A stretch of 64,000 nt of DNA from Sepioteuthis lessoniana (GCA_963585895.1 OY757924.1:57085301-57149300), one strand, 5' to 3'; shown: positions 21,069-31,863, counted from the stretch's first letter. Notes: generated from the letters alone by a model not told the origin. A program made the numbers and translations.

Positions 21069-21640
21069 AACATGAATTGATTTTAAAGGCATGTCAACCT
21101 GCCTAGAGGTATGTTATGCCTAGAAGTTAGGAATCACATTCACGGAACAGTTATTTTTACATTTGTGTACTTGTTTCTTCAGAGATTTTTGCACACGGTT
21201 ATGATCTCAAGTATTCCTATCTAATACAAATAATTTGTATAGCTGTATGGTTTCAAGTATTACTATCTGTGGATAGAGTGTTCGCCAATGGTCCGGAAGA
21301 CTGGGATTCAATCCCAGGTCAAGTCATACCAAAGACTCAAAAAATTCAACACTATTGTTAGGTTCATATCAAGAGTAAAGTGGAGCAATCCAGGGAATGG
21401 AGTAGTGCCCTCTCCTTCACCTCAGTGTAGTAGCTATTGAAAAGGGAGCCTTCAGGTCACCCTCAACAACTTTACTTACTGATAATTGGCACACAGTTGT
21501 ATGGTTTCAAGTATTACACTCTAATTTTAATAATTTGCACAGTTATATGGTTTCAATATTCTTTTCAAATACTAAAAATATTGCAATGAATATTGAAAAT
21601 ATAAAAACTAATTATACTCAAACATTTACAAATGAATAAT
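21069..21640 (-). repeat. T2 tail and D internal units, split by SINE-E
   Basis: The T2 block (TTTTAAAGGCATGTCAACC ... ATGTTATGCC) is at 21078-21122. GGTTTCAAGTATT-type internal units lie at 21195-21262 and 21488-21640. A SINE-E interrupts the units at about 21265-21482. Confidence 0.7.
21265..21482 (+). mobile_element. SINE-E copy
   Basis: The head has GTGGATAGAGTG and GGGATTCAATCCCAGG (B box). The body has GTAAAGTGGAGCAATCCAGG and the end CAACAACTTTACTTACTG. About 45 bp around the GGTACTTGAT region are missing relative to 11784-12045. Confidence 0.8.
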
Positions 21641-21667
21641 GTCAAAATTCCTCACATACATTGATCT

Positions 21668-21912
21668 GTTTCGGTTTCTTAGTTTAATGGCATATCAACC
21701 TTCATGGATTATTTAATGCTAAAGCCATCCTTCAAGAAAGATAGCAGTGCTATCTAACCCATAGCAGCAGGATGATGGGGCGTTCATGCCCTTTCCAAGG
21801 GTATAAGTCCAAAAGTGAACGATTATATTCACTTTCCAGACTCCTGTTTGAACTTGCCTGCTATGATGTTACGGTCCAGCACCTTTGCCACTACACCCAA
21901 GAGACTACCCCC
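21668..21912 (-). mobile_element. SINE-C copy with T1 tail
   Basis: On the minus strand the head (GTAGTGGCAAAGGTGCTGG) and B box (GTTCAAACAG) precede a body with GAAAGGGCATGAACG. The T1 stem-loop is at 21680-21726. The 75-codon frame here is chance. Confidence 0.8.
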
Positions 21913-22025
21913 TCATATCACTTTGACAAAGCCTTATTTCTATGTGGGATTGATAAATGTAAATTTTTAATAAGTGTAATCATAATCTTTAACAACTAAT
22001 AATAAGTAAGCTAGTCTAGAAAGGG

Positions 22026-22833
22026 GGATGTGGGGTTATTTCAGTAGATAAGCTTCCGTATTTTACGGGTATTGCTCTCTATATTATTTCCTCCACAAAT
22101 ACAACACAAAACTTTACAATCATGTAAAAGAAATGGAATAGAACACAACGAACATTAAACAACAAACAATTTAATATGCATATAACAGAATATGAAAACA
22201 AATAAAAAACATGATGTGTAAATAGCCTTTTGGAAAATAAAGTTTGGCAAGAAGAAAATAAATTTGTTTACACATGTATGTATGTTTAGCTGTTAACGGA
22301 GTCTGTAAATAAGTCGTTCTTACTTAAATTTAGTTCATATCTTGTTTTATGATTGTGGCAACAGCATGTTATGTTGATGAAAGAAAGTTTGTCGTTTTTT
22401 TTCTTTTGAACGTAATTCGTGGCCATCTGTAGCTAGGTCATGAACTTTGGGCTGTGGAAGAAAAGGAATTTGCCAGACAGAGTATCGGCTACTGCTTTAC
22501 TGACTTCGTGGCTTAGTCTTAGTGAATGACTCCCTGTGTGTTATTTATACCGTAATAGTGGATCAAAGAATCGTCCTAAAATTTTGGCGCGTAGACATTT
22601 ATTGACCAATCAGATTTGTATTTTACTATTTTTTTTTAGAGCCTAAATATTTTCAGTTAGTTGACTTCCGATCCTATTTTTCTAGAATGTTCCTATTCTA
22701 TGTTTTTAGCTGATTGGTTGAAAAATATAAAAATGTAACTTAAATGCTAATGCAGTTTTGATCCTAAATTTCTAGAATATTCATAAGTATGTTTTTATTG
22801 CTTATTTTAAGACTAGAAAAAATGTGTATCCCA
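22026..22833. mobile_element. ~0.8-kb LTR-like repeat, copy 1
   Basis: It is closely similar over its length to 42718-43576, in the same orientation, for example ACGGGTATTGCTCTCTA near 22070 and GACTAGAAAAAATGTG near 22818. The plus strand begins near ATGTGGGG and ends GTATCCCA. There is no long frame. The sequence contains a CCAAT-type motif (TGACCAATCAG, 22593-22603) and runs of short AT-rich sequence. A solo LTR or a non-autonomous element is possible. Confidence 0.7.
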
Positions 22834-22849
22834 TAAGCTCAATGCTCAC

Positions 22850-23042
22850 TAAGTATCTCATATTTATAGCTTTGTGCCAAACCTAAACTATCCATTTTTT
22901 TTTTTTTTTTTTTTTTTTGAAGTGGGTGCTTCTCATTGTGTAATTGTTAGCAATTTCACAGTAACTAATCCATAATATTAAGTAGTAGCGAGTTCAGACC
23001 TCATTAGATGCCCTATACTTCTGTTCATGTACCACAACTAAG
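22850..23042 (+). mobile_element. SINE-A copies: tail fragment, poly(T), then a fuller copy
   Basis: 22850-22890 keeps only a T3 part (TTTGTGCCAAACCTAAACTA). After a T tract at 22896-22918, 22918-23040 has the head (TGTGTAATTGTTAGCAA), B-box position GAGTTCAGACCTC, and TGTACCACAACTAAG tail. Confidence 0.6.
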
Positions 23043-23047
23043 ATAAG

Positions 23048-23435
23048 TTTGGTTTAGTTTTTTTTTTTTTAGCATATCAACCTTTGTAGGTTATTTAATA
23101 CCAAATCCATTTTTATACAAATAATCAGTTCTTTTTCAAACAATTCAGTTTAGCAAAAGTACAGTTTAATTGTCAAAAACATTTCTATTTCAAGCTATTC
23201 AGTTTAATCAAACAGTTGTATTTCAAACAATTCAGTTTAGCATACAAAAACAGTTACATTTAAAACAATTAGATTTAACCCATAGATAGGACCCTATCAG
23301 GTGCTTCCATTCCAGGCCAGAGTGGATCTGGGAGTGATGGCAATGACAAGATACTCCTCATTTCCCAAAGCTCCAGCATTACTGCAACCTCACCATCAGA
23401 TTGTTTAGTTTCATATCTAATCAGTGTATACTATT
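23048..23435 (-). repeat. Family D copy with T1 tail
   Basis: The minus-strand copy closely parallels 2712-3106: T1 tail at 23063-23110, TTTCAAACAATTCAG-type units, and head at 23275-23430. Confidence 0.8.
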
Positions 23436-24160
23436 CAAAAACATTTCTATTTCAAGCTATTCAGTTTAATCAAACAGTTGTATTTCAAACAATTGAGTTT
23501 AGCAAACAAAAACAATTCCATTTCAAATAATTCAGTTTAGCATAAGTACACAGGTTAAATGTCAAAACAGTTCTATTTCAAGCAGTTCAGTTTAGCATAA
23601 GTATACAATTTAGTTCTATTTGACCCATAGATAGGACCCTTATCAGGTGCTACTACTTAGGAGGTGCCCGTGGTGTAGTCGTTATCGTCGTAGGAAATGA
23701 ACACGGCGACATGAGTTCAAATCCTGGATTAGACTGATTGCATTTCACATAGCACTAATACCCTTGGGAAAGGTATGAATCCAATTATTCTCCCTCCAGC
23801 TATGAGTAAATAGTAGGACAGACTAGGTTCTTCAGCCTTGGTTAGGCAACTAGTCTAGGAGAAGGAAAACTCTGAATTCAAACCTGTTAAACTCCGCTTA
23901 AAAATTGACCTTGTGTCATATCCTGCCCGAGCGGAGGGGTTGGTAAATAGTATCAGGTGCTACTACTCTGGGCCAGAGTGGACCTGGGAAGGATGCCAAT
24001 GAAGGGGTACTCCGCATTCCCCAAAACTTCAGCCTTACTGGAACCTGACCATCAGATTGTTTAGTGTCTTATCTAGGACACTCATTGGGGTGGGACGTCT
24101 CTTACCCCCTCTGCAGAGCTGCAGTTGGTGTATTCTACAGCCCTAGCTGACCAGGCAAGG
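23436..24160 (-). repeat. Family D copy split by SINE-B
   Basis: Internal units repeat those at 23170-23240, then head sequence follows to 23657. It resumes at 23951 and ends at GCCCTAGCTGACCAGGC near 24158. The interruption is a SINE-B with a 17-bp duplication. Confidence 0.8.
23658..23950 (+). mobile_element. SINE-B, full copy
   Basis: This 293-bp SINE is flanked by a perfect 17-bp duplication TATCAGGTGCTACTACT (23641-23657 and 23951-23967). The head is GGTGCCCGTGGTGTAGTCGT (A box) and GAGTTCAAATCCTGG (B box). The body has CCTTGGGAAAGGTATGAATC and AACTAGTCTAGGAGAAGGAA. The T3-type tail reads GACCTTGTGTCATATCCTGC, then GGTTGGTAAAT. It is a good reference copy. Confidence 0.95.
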
Positions 24161-24380
24161 TTTGGTTTGGTTTCTTTGTTTAACGGCATATCAACCTTTG
24201 TAGGTTATTTAATGCCAAAACCATCCTCCTAGAAGAACAGTAGTGGTACTGTTTAACAAATAGCTTGGGGGATAAGGGGGTTCATAACTTTCCCCATGGG
24301 TATTAGTCTGAAAGTGACTGCAGTATCATGACTCAATTTCAAACTCACTGCTATGTCACAGTCCAGCACATTAGCCTCTG
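24161..24380 (-). mobile_element. SINE-C copy with T1 tail
   Basis: The T1 tail (24161-24216) is well kept with the CAAACC-rich end. The body has GGGGAAAGTTATGAACCCC. The head is cut within the B-box side (CTAATGTGCTGGACTGTGAC). Confidence 0.8.
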
Positions 24381-24509
24381 ATTTTTTCCCAATACACCCT
24401 TATTTCCTTTTGGATCTCGCCTTTCTCCATTGTCAAGCAAGATCGGCCAACCTAGAAAAACAAGTAAGGAGTAAATGAATAAAACATGTATTTATACATG
24501 AGTAGGATA

Positions 24510-24750
24510 CGACACTGTCAGTTTTTAAGTGGAGTAGATTCAGTTTAAATTCTAAGTTTTCCTTCTCTTTGACTGATTGTTGTACCAAAACTAAAAAGTC
24601 CACTCTGTTCTATTTACCCATAGCTTATAGGGCAACAGAAACGGATTTATGCTTTTACCCCCAAGGACATAAACACAAAAATGAAATGCAAATGGCTTCA
24701 TGAAGGATTTGAATTCTGGTTGCCGTGTTCATTTCCTAAAACGTTACCCT
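24510..24750 (-). mobile_element. SINE-B, diverged copy
   Basis: The minus strand shows the head end CCATTTCATTT/GGATTTGAATTCTGG region reversed (B box near 24705), GGGGGTAAAAGC in place of GGGAAAGGTATG, and the TAAACTGAATCTACTCCACTT distal part. The T3 core is worn (ACACTGTCAG). Confidence 0.65.
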
Positions 24751-26231
24751 AAACTTATTAAAAAAAAAAAAAAATTTTTCAGTATTTTTTTACATTAATT
24801 GACAAAATACCAGTTACCTTCAATGAGAGGAAGTAAAAGGATTAATTTATATAAAAATAAAAAAAATAAATAAAAAAAACAAAAACAAATCCTTTTACAA
24901 AAAATAAAACAGCACTTAAAAGAAAGAAAGGAAAAAATAAAAAAACAAATGTGCTTCATTCACACAGCTCAGAACTATTTATAACCAAGTAAATACAAAC
25001 AAATAAAAAGGAGTTACTAAATTTTGAAGAAAAACTCAAGTTGCTAAAATTAATTGCTATTTTAGCAACCAATCAAAAAAGCTGAATTAAGTAACAATGA
25101 TACAAATTGTTTTGAAAAAACACTGGGTCACTCATGAATTACAAGGAACTGATATCTCTTCAACAAACAAAGGTGCTGGTACTTACAACTAAATAAAAGG
25201 GGGGGGTTGTATGAATGGAAAAGATTTGGAAGAGTCTCTTAGACGAAAAACATCTCTTGGGAAAACCTGTTCACTTTTTATTTAAGAATACAGTGAATAA
25301 TGCAGACCCATGTGGGTTCATTCAGCAATTCTTTCGGCACTTGTATAGACCAGCAAATTCAATTGTACACCTCATGGTCTGAGTAAAGACAGCACAAATT
25401 TACAGACATAGGCAACAGCATATTTTGCTAGGAAGAATACAACACAGCAGAATAATTGTTGACACCTTGTAGTTAAAGTCAAGACAGCACAAATTCAGAT
25501 ATAGGTAACAGCATATTTCTCTAGGAGAGGTTCAGCATAGAAGCAAAAAATTCTGAGGGATTTACTCTCTATTCACTATTTTCCTTTAAATATAGGGAAC
25601 AGCAAGGTTTAAAAACCAGCACGTCCTGCAAAAATTTACAAGACGACTAAAATTGACGTCTTGACTGTGACTTAGCCTGAGCAGAAAAAGAGTTATTCTC
25701 TAAGCAGGCAGTGTCAGTTCCAAAAAAAAAATCCTGTTATTTCCTTCCGGCAGTGACAACAATAAAAGCCCCTTCCATGAAGATGTTCCCATTACAATAA
25801 AATATTTCCACCAGAAGATTTTAATAAACAGATGGCAATTTTAAACCTAAAATTTCTCCTGTTAACCACATCCTTAGAAGAATCGGCTACAGAAACAAAT
25901 CAAGAAAAAATGCCTAGAAGAGCAATCTTGATCCTTATTTTAGCATTTTTCAACTTAAAAATAAGACATCAGTACAAACAAAATATAAAAACTGATATAA
26001 AAGAATGTATAGAAAATCTAATTCTTCCTGAAATTATCTTTAAAAAAAATGTACAAATCATTCAGTTGCACCTTCATTAAGCAAATCAAATTAATGAAAT
26101 GACTGAGAGGAAAGTGGCAGATATAACTAAACAATTTTTTTTAAATGTCCTCAGAATTTAGAGGGAAAATGGCTTTAAGAAATCTAATCTCATATCGCTT
26201 TAAATAGTAACTTACTAAACTCTTTGATTAG
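24751..26231. other. AT-rich stretch, no gene recognised
   Basis: A-rich runs occur at 24755-24775 and 24842-24900. An approximately 45-bp block (AGACAGCACAAATT ... GGYAACAGCATATTT) occurs twice at 25388-25432 and 25483-25527. The 82-codon frame at 25832-26080 has no recognisable domain and is probably chance. Confidence 0.4.
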
Positions 26232-26285
26232 ATGTGGCACAAGGTCGTATAAATGGAGCACCCAATGAGACTCATTTAATCAGCT
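26232..26285 (-). mobile_element. SINE-A 3' fragment
   Basis: The minus strand keeps AATGAGTCTCATTGGGTGCTC and CCTTGTGCCACATC of SINE-A. The head is replaced by the GC-rich duplicated unit that follows. Confidence 0.7.
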
Positions 26286-26650
26286 GGATCCAGGTGATGT
26301 GTCACACTTTGGCCGGCTGTGATGTCAGCAGCACAGATCTGGTCGGGCATGTCACATCTCTGGATACAATCCTTAAGTCTCAGGGAATGCCAGACGTGTC
26401 TGGGCTACATCCCTGCACCCGGACCCACCTTTAAAAAGGCCTTGTGCCACACTTGCTCGTTTAGTGGGGCGTGCAACAACGTAGCTAGTGGAATCCAGTT
26501 GATGGGAGGCACTTCAGCCGGCCGTGGTGTTAGTACAGATCCGGCCAGGTGTGTCTCGTCACTGGAAATACCTCGAGCCTCAGGGGGCTGTCCCCCCAGG
26601 CTTTAACCCCTGCACTCGAACCCACCTTAAAAAGGCCTTGTGCCATACTC
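26286..26650 (+). repeat. GC-rich unit present twice, each ending in a T3 motif
   Basis: Unit 1 (26286-26450) and unit 2 (26490-26646) start GGATCCAGGTGATG and GGAATCCAGTTGATG. They share GCCGGCYGTGATG-type and AGTACAGATCCGGCCAGG-type blocks and CCCACCTTTAAAAAGGCC. Both end in the T3 core CCTTGTGCCA. The region is far richer in G+C than its surroundings. The frames at 26234-26434 and 26319-26606 cross both units but show no domain. It may be a diverged SINE dimer. Confidence 0.65.
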
Positions 26651-26917
26651 ATCCGGTTGGTGGGACGAAGGACAAATACCGCTAAGCATTACATCATCCG
26701 AGAAGGGTAGATACAGTCAATAGTGCTTGGTTACGGTCAAATTTTTTCTACCTACTGATGGGGGAGAGTAACGTTCGGTCTATTAGCGACGCAGTAACGT
26801 TGGAAGTGGACTCGATATGAAAAGGAGAAAATTATTGGTTGATTTCTCACTTGCTTCTTATCTTAGTCTTGAGTAAGAAAGTAGTATTCATTTACGAAGG
26901 TCTTTACTTCGATTTAG
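26651..26917. other. No gene recognised
   Basis: Unassigned. The string GTCTTGAGTAAGAAAGTAGTAT at 26864 recurs at 27152. Confidence 0.35.
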
Positions 26918-27017
26918 CACAAGGCCAAATGAATGGGGCACCCAATGAGACTCGAACTCACTCGTGTAGGTTTGCTAGTCTAACATGCTAACCATTACAC
27001 CACCAGGGGTGCCCAGA
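26918..27017 (-). mobile_element. SINE-A copy
   Basis: The minus strand has GGTGTAATGGTTAGCATGTT (A-box region), GAGTTCGAGTCTCATTGGG (an excellent B box) and the T3 start GGCCTTGTGC. Confidence 0.85.
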
Positions 27018-27019
27018 TA

Positions 27020-27150
27020 TTTGTCGCTGCCTCCCACCAGACAGGACTTGACACAAGGTCAAAAGCCCGAAGGCCGATTAAAGTGGGGATAAAGAGGAAG
27101 GGGGGAGGGGAACGAGCCGAGACTCGAACCCTGCTAGTCATTGACCCACT
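27020..27150 (-). mobile_element. SINE-H: tRNA-like head with a T3-type tail
   Basis: On the minus strand, CAGGGTTCGAGTCTCGGCTC forms a strong B box near 27120-27140. A C/T-rich body follows, then TTTTGACCTTGTGTCAAGTC with CCTG and a GACAAATAT end. The last part matches the SINE-B tail, while the body differs from SINE-B. Confidence 0.6.
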
Positions 27151-27364
27151 ACTGAGTCTTGAGTAAGAAAGTAGTATGTTGCAACGAATTGCTTTTTGAA
27201 TCGTTGATTAGAAGCAGCGAACGCCCGTCCTTGTAAAATTAACCGTTCCAACTGGAGTAACTGACGAGTTAACAGCTCGCGAAATAAACACCAACTCGAG
27301 AGTGGGTGAAAGTCTTTCCTTTTATTCCTTTTCATACTATCTCACGTAAATTTCGTCTCATCCA
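27151..27364. other. No gene recognised
   Basis: Unassigned, with a higher GC share than the flanks. The 65-codon minus-strand frame has no recognisable domain. Confidence 0.35.
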
Positions 27365-27631
27365 ACGGATGGTGTAATGCTTAGCAAGCTACACAAACAA
27401 ACCTTCACGAGTAAGTTTGAGTCTAATCGAGTGCCCATTCATCTAAACAAAAAAAAAGTAAATTACGTCTATCACACAAGACCATGGATTCCATTACCTC
27501 ACCCCCTCCACGCCTCGTGCATCCATTCAGGCAAGTGTAAAATTTCGACATCTGACGTTACTCAAAGTTTGTCCAATTTGGAAATTTATTTTTAGACTTA
27601 TATGAAATCAGAAGACAAGACAACATTATAA

Positions 27632-27686
<55 letters not shown>

Positions 27687-27975
27687 TTAAGGATATTTTC
27701 ACACGGTACAATACAATCTGGTTACTTTTAGGCTTGTGTAAATATTGTACACAACATTGTGTGACGTTTACTTTGTTGTGTACATTTCTCGTTTACTACT
27801 TACCATTGGCAAGCTAGTCTAGTAAAGAGTTAAATCCTCACGAAGTGTCATATTTTTACAATGTTGTACCAAATGTAAACTGTTAAGTTTTTCTAATCAT
27901 GGGGGTTTCAGGTGGTGTAATGATTAGCAAGCTAGTCTCGCAGATCAGTTACGAGTAAGTACGAGTGAATTCTAT
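27365..27975 (+). mobile_element. Three SINE-A remnants around a (TA)n microsatellite
   Basis: Remnants lie at 27365-27450 (TGGTGTAATGCTTAGCAAGC, GAGTTTGAGTC-like), 27790-27895 (GGCAAGCTAGTCTAGTAA ... TGTACCAAATGTAAAC) and 27905-27980 (GGTGGTGTAATGATTAGCAA). (TA)n occupies 27640-27682. Confidence 0.65.
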
Positions 27976-27980
27976 CAAAG

Positions 27981-28998
27981 TACAGCAATTCTAAACAAGT
28001 GCAGGCATTCTTTGCCAATATTCATATAGAGTTGATACAAATTTATTCGGCGATTATGCAATTAACGTACTACAAGAAACAACACAAAAAGATCAATTGT
28101 ACATTAAAGATCAGAAAGGTTAAAAGAAACAAGAAAATAAAACAGCTTGGGACTTTTATACGGTGACTACATATAAAATAGGAAATGTGAGAAATATAAT
28201 TTTGAGCATTATGGATTGACCATTTCAGGTTAAGTTTCAAAAGAATCCAAATATTTACTGTATTGCCACGGCCTATTACAAAAATGTTATCAAAATTATT
28301 GAAAGTTAGTTCCTAAGTTTTTTCTTCTTAATATTGCCATTTTAACAACACATTCTACCAGGACCACTTAATTCAATTTATGGTTCTTGTCATTGACCAA
28401 ACATGGTAGCATTTATTAACATTCTCTTGTAATACGTGCAGAAAATTTTGTTGGTCCATTGAAAAAGGAGGACAACATGTAAATTATTATATGTATATGG
28501 CAATCGTTCGAAAAGGAGATTAAAAAGAATGTTTGTTACTCGGAGAGAATATGTTTGGGTCTTACCTTTTCAAATTTGTGTCGTACAATTATATAAAACG
28601 ACGGCTAGGAAATTGTATTTTTTTGAAATTTCTCTTGACTGTTACATCATGTAGAAAATTTATCGTTCTTTTCTTTGTTATTAAATAAATCTAACATCTT
28701 GGTTTTAAAAAAAATGGTCGCGCTTGACCTTTTTATATGCAAGGTAACAAAATACATGGGGAGGTAATTCAGTATTGACTCCAAGTCAAAGATTACGCTC
28801 AATTACTCTGCATCTGACAAAAACAGAAAAATAAATAATTAATTAAAATTAAATTCTTAATACATGAAATGCTACATGATTTTGATTGTTACAATGAATG
28901 TGTGTGGCGATTCAAATAACTTTCATTCAACAGCGTTTGCAGATTAAACTTTTCTCAGTAAAATTACTGCTAGTTCGCTTAAGCAGAACAAAATAAAA
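27981..28998. other. No gene recognised
   Basis: AT-rich with no known repeat. The frame at 28927-29157 overlaps the next repeat and is not a gene. Confidence 0.35.
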
Positions 28999-29642
28999 AA
29001 GAAATAGTGTAGCAGAAAGAACTTCGTATTTTTGTTTGGCGCGTAATTTAATTTGACCGTTAGGGTCGCCGCATATTTTCACCCAATCAGGATGACTTAT
29101 CCTATTCAGCAGGGACCATCTTTCCGAGCAGCACCAAAAATTGGGGAAAGCCGCCAAAACATTTTCTCTTCCTCAAAACTCTTCAATAAGAACAGACGTC
29201 TTACTGTCTGCTCTTAAATACCGACAGCAGGGCACCTCTGGTGGTGTAACAGTTAGCAAGCTAGAATAGCAAACCTACCCAAGTGAGTTTGAGTCTCATT
29301 GGGCGCCCCATTCTTTCGGCCTTGTGCCACATGGAAGCAAAGAGCTTCGTAAATTACTTAAATACCGGCAGCATCACACCAACATGAGGAAGAGCCATCT
29401 AATTTATGGACCCCTTGCGTGTATTCTTTTAGACCAAGGGTTCCTAGTGAAATATGAATTAGATGATACTCTATAACAAATTCCTTCCTTCTTTCCTTCC
29501 TACGAGACTTGTAGCATACCAGCATAAACCCTTTATTTCATGCTGCCATTAAAACCTTCTAATAAAACCTAACAGCGTCTTTGTTCTTCTCCACTAACTT
29601 TTATTTTCCATCAACATTTAGCGAGGGGATAACAACTAACGT
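28999..29642 (+). mobile_element. ~0.5-kb element of the '8-bp TSD' family, copy 1, split by SINE-A
   Basis: The sequence aligns with the reverse complement of 40859-41661. It starts at AAGAAATAGTGTAGCAGAAA and runs through TTTGTTTGGCGCGTAATTTA and GATGACTTATCCTATTCAGC, ending near TTAGCGAGGGG..AACTAACG. It lacks about 300 bp present in the other copy and has a SINE-A at 29230-29359. It contains CCTTCCTTCTTTCCTTCC at the place of the (GGAA)n of the other copy. Confidence 0.75.
29230..29359 (+). mobile_element. SINE-A, full copy with target duplication
   Basis: This 130-bp SINE is flanked by AAATACCGACAGCA (29216-29229) and AAATACCGGCAGCA (29360-29373). The head is GGTGGTGTAACAGTTAGCAA, the B box GAGTTTGAGTCTC, and the T3 tail CCTTGTGCCACATGGAAGCA and CGTAAATTACTT. 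It is the best-bounded SINE-A here. Confidence 0.9.
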
Positions 29643-29850
29643 GATACCAACATAACCAACGTAATACCAACATAACTTAGTAATATCTCATTGCTAAAAT
29701 AGAAATAAAAGAAATGAAACAATTTTTTGCACCATTAGCGAAAAGTTTGAATATTTGTGATTTTCCCCAACTATATCAACGTGATGACTCCATATTTGAA
29801 TGGGTAACCACTTAATACATATTGAGCCAACGCTTTCGTCGCGGACAAAT
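29643..29850. other. No gene recognised
   Basis: Unassigned. ACCAACATAAC occurs twice (29650, 29667). Confidence 0.35.
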
Positions 29851-30360
29851 GTGACACAAGGTCGATTTATAAACGGGGTACAGCTGGTCTGAATACAGAG
29901 TTTTCATTCTCCAAGACTGGTTGCCTAACCAAGTCTAATGTTTCCAGTCTGCTCTACAATATCCCCATATATCCATATTTACCAACCCCTCCGCTCGGGC
30001 AGGATATGACACAAGGTCAATTTTTAAGCGGAGTTTAACATGTTTGAGTTCAGAGTTTTCCTTCTCTTAGACTAGTTGCCTCACCAAGGCTGAAGAACCA
30101 GTCTGCCCTACTATTTACCCATAGCTAGAGGGAGAATAATGATTCATATCCTTCCCAAGTGCTATGTGAAATGCAATCAGTCTCGTCCAGGATTTGAACT
30201 CGTGTCACCGTGTTCATTTCCTATGACGATAACCATTACACCACAGGCACCTCCCAATATCCCCATATATGAGGCTAGAATATTTGAATTCATACCTTTC
30301 CCAAGAGTATTAGTGTAAAGTGAAACGCAAACAGAGTCGTCCAGAACTTGGACTTATGGG
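29851..30360 (-). mobile_element. Older SINE-B interrupted by a younger SINE-B
   Basis: The older minus-strand copy is in two pieces. The distal part is at 29851-29956 (T3 core GACCTTGTGTCACATTTGTC) and the proximal part at 30271-30360 (CTTTCCCAAGAGTATTAG reversed, B-box side GTCCAAGTTCTGGAC). Between them sits a complete SINE-B with a 16-bp duplication. Confidence 0.85.
29973..30254 (-). mobile_element. SINE-B nested in SINE-B
   Basis: The insert is flanked by the perfect 16-bp repeat CAATATCCCCATATAT (29957-29972 and 30255-30270). The minus strand shows GGTGCCTGTGGTGTAATGGT (A box), GAGTTCAAATCCTGG (B box), body and T3-type tail as in 23658-23950. Confidence 0.95.
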
Positions 30361-31770
30361 GATTGGTAGGTTTTAGTCAGATTAACCGCCATAAGAATTA
30401 TACAAAGGAAAGAAAAATCAAAATATTTATTTGTAGTAAAAGATAAGGATTTTATAATGGAAAAATTATAATTTTTTTATGACAGTGTTTTGTGTTTGAG
30501 AGTTCTTGGGAATAAATAATAAGTTCATAGACTGAATAGAGTCAGTAAAATAATAGGTAAAAAAAAAAATTACTTTTAAAGATATAAAGGAATTTAGAGT
30601 AAAATTTATATAAAAGAAATTAGAGAGAATAAAATTTAATACGAAGAAATGTAAAATAAATGTTAATATGAAGAGAATGACACTAAAAGTTAGATTTAGT
30701 ATTTTACTGGGTACGTTTTTAGAGGGTTTTAGTGTGTAATTTTAAATGGTAAGTTCTGCAGCTTTCTAGTTCGGATACTGGTTCAAAAAACACAGATAAT
30801 AAAGTTTTTAAAAATGAATTTTATTGAAAAGAAATAAGAAAGAAAGAGATAGAAAAGATAATGTGTTGCAAATTTTAGTGTAATTTGCGGGATTTTATCA
30901 GAGAAAGTGTCCGGGAAACAGAGTTCTTTGAATTTGAGTATTTTTCTCTTTTTACTTTTGTCGAAAGGTTTCAGTTTTCATTTAATTTTAAGACATCTGA
31001 AAGGTTGTTTTTCCAGCAGAATTCACGGGTTGAATTTTATCTTTCACTTGATTTTAATTGAGCCTTTTTAATTTTCTTTTAATTTCAATTGAGTCTTCTG
31101 TAAAGTTATCTTTTCAGTAGAATTCTTGGGTTGAATTTTCTTTCATCTGTGTAATATCGTAGAATTTCGGTAGTCGACTTTCGTTTGATTTTGGTTTTAT
31201 TTTTTGGGAAGCTTCTTGCCTGTTTGAAATACTTATCGGTTATTCAAGAAGGAAGTGACGAAACCTCTGCTGGCTATTTTTTCCTGCCTCAACTGTCTGG
31301 TCTTGAGTTCGTACTGAGAGCCCCATGGTAGTTTTCGACAAATAGTCGGAGGTAGCTTTTTGGAGCCATATTGTCTGGAATTACTTCTTCCTTTTCCACT
31401 CAGGTCAGATCAAGTGCCGTATGTGGTCGGTTTAATTCCTTGTTAGTAATAAGTTTTTATAGATAATAGACACTAAAAGATTTACTGATGTGTCCTTGTG
31501 TGAGCGCAGGAGTTTATATTTTCTTTCATGTGGTGGTGAAGAAATCTGTGTTGTGTTCGTGGGTGCTGATTCTTTCTGCTATCGTAGTCGTCGTCTGTCT
31601 CAAGGTGTTACACTGTATGCTGGGGTTTGGAAAGGTGTCTGGTGGGCGAAAAGGGGTCTATTTATATATGTTTGGTGGATTAAAAGGCTCAGCAGAAAAT
31701 ATTTATTATTTTGGGTACGAATGCTTTTGATTGGTCCAGAAATCTTTATCAAATTTCATTTTATTTTCAA
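30361..31770. other. No confident gene; small duplication
   Basis: A block (AGAATTCNYGGGTTGAATTT with CATTTAATTTNAAG-like context) occurs at about 30965-31050 and 31075-31145. From 31260 to 31730 base composition rises and two overlapping plus-strand frames (31488-31730, 31490-31825) exist. Neither shows a domain or codon pattern I trust. A host 5' exon cannot be excluded. Confidence 0.35.
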
Positions 31771-31772
31771 CC

Positions 31773-31863
31773 GGAACAATGCGAGTCGGAATGGCACAAA
31801 CCAGTTTTTATCATTATCCCTTTGAACGTCTTCGGGTGAACTTCCGGTTCTCCGCATTGTTCC
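31773..31863. repeat. 11-bp inverted repeat with GGAA cores
   Basis: GGAACAATGCG (31773-31783) and its exact reverse complement CGCATTGTTCC (31853-31863) lie 69 bp apart. A second CCGGAA-type site is at ACTTCCGGTT (31840-31849). Confidence 0.6.

Noticed and set aside
26234..26606. Overlapping frames in the GC-rich unit
   Set aside because: They cross a duplicated non-coding unit, differ in frame between units and show no domain.
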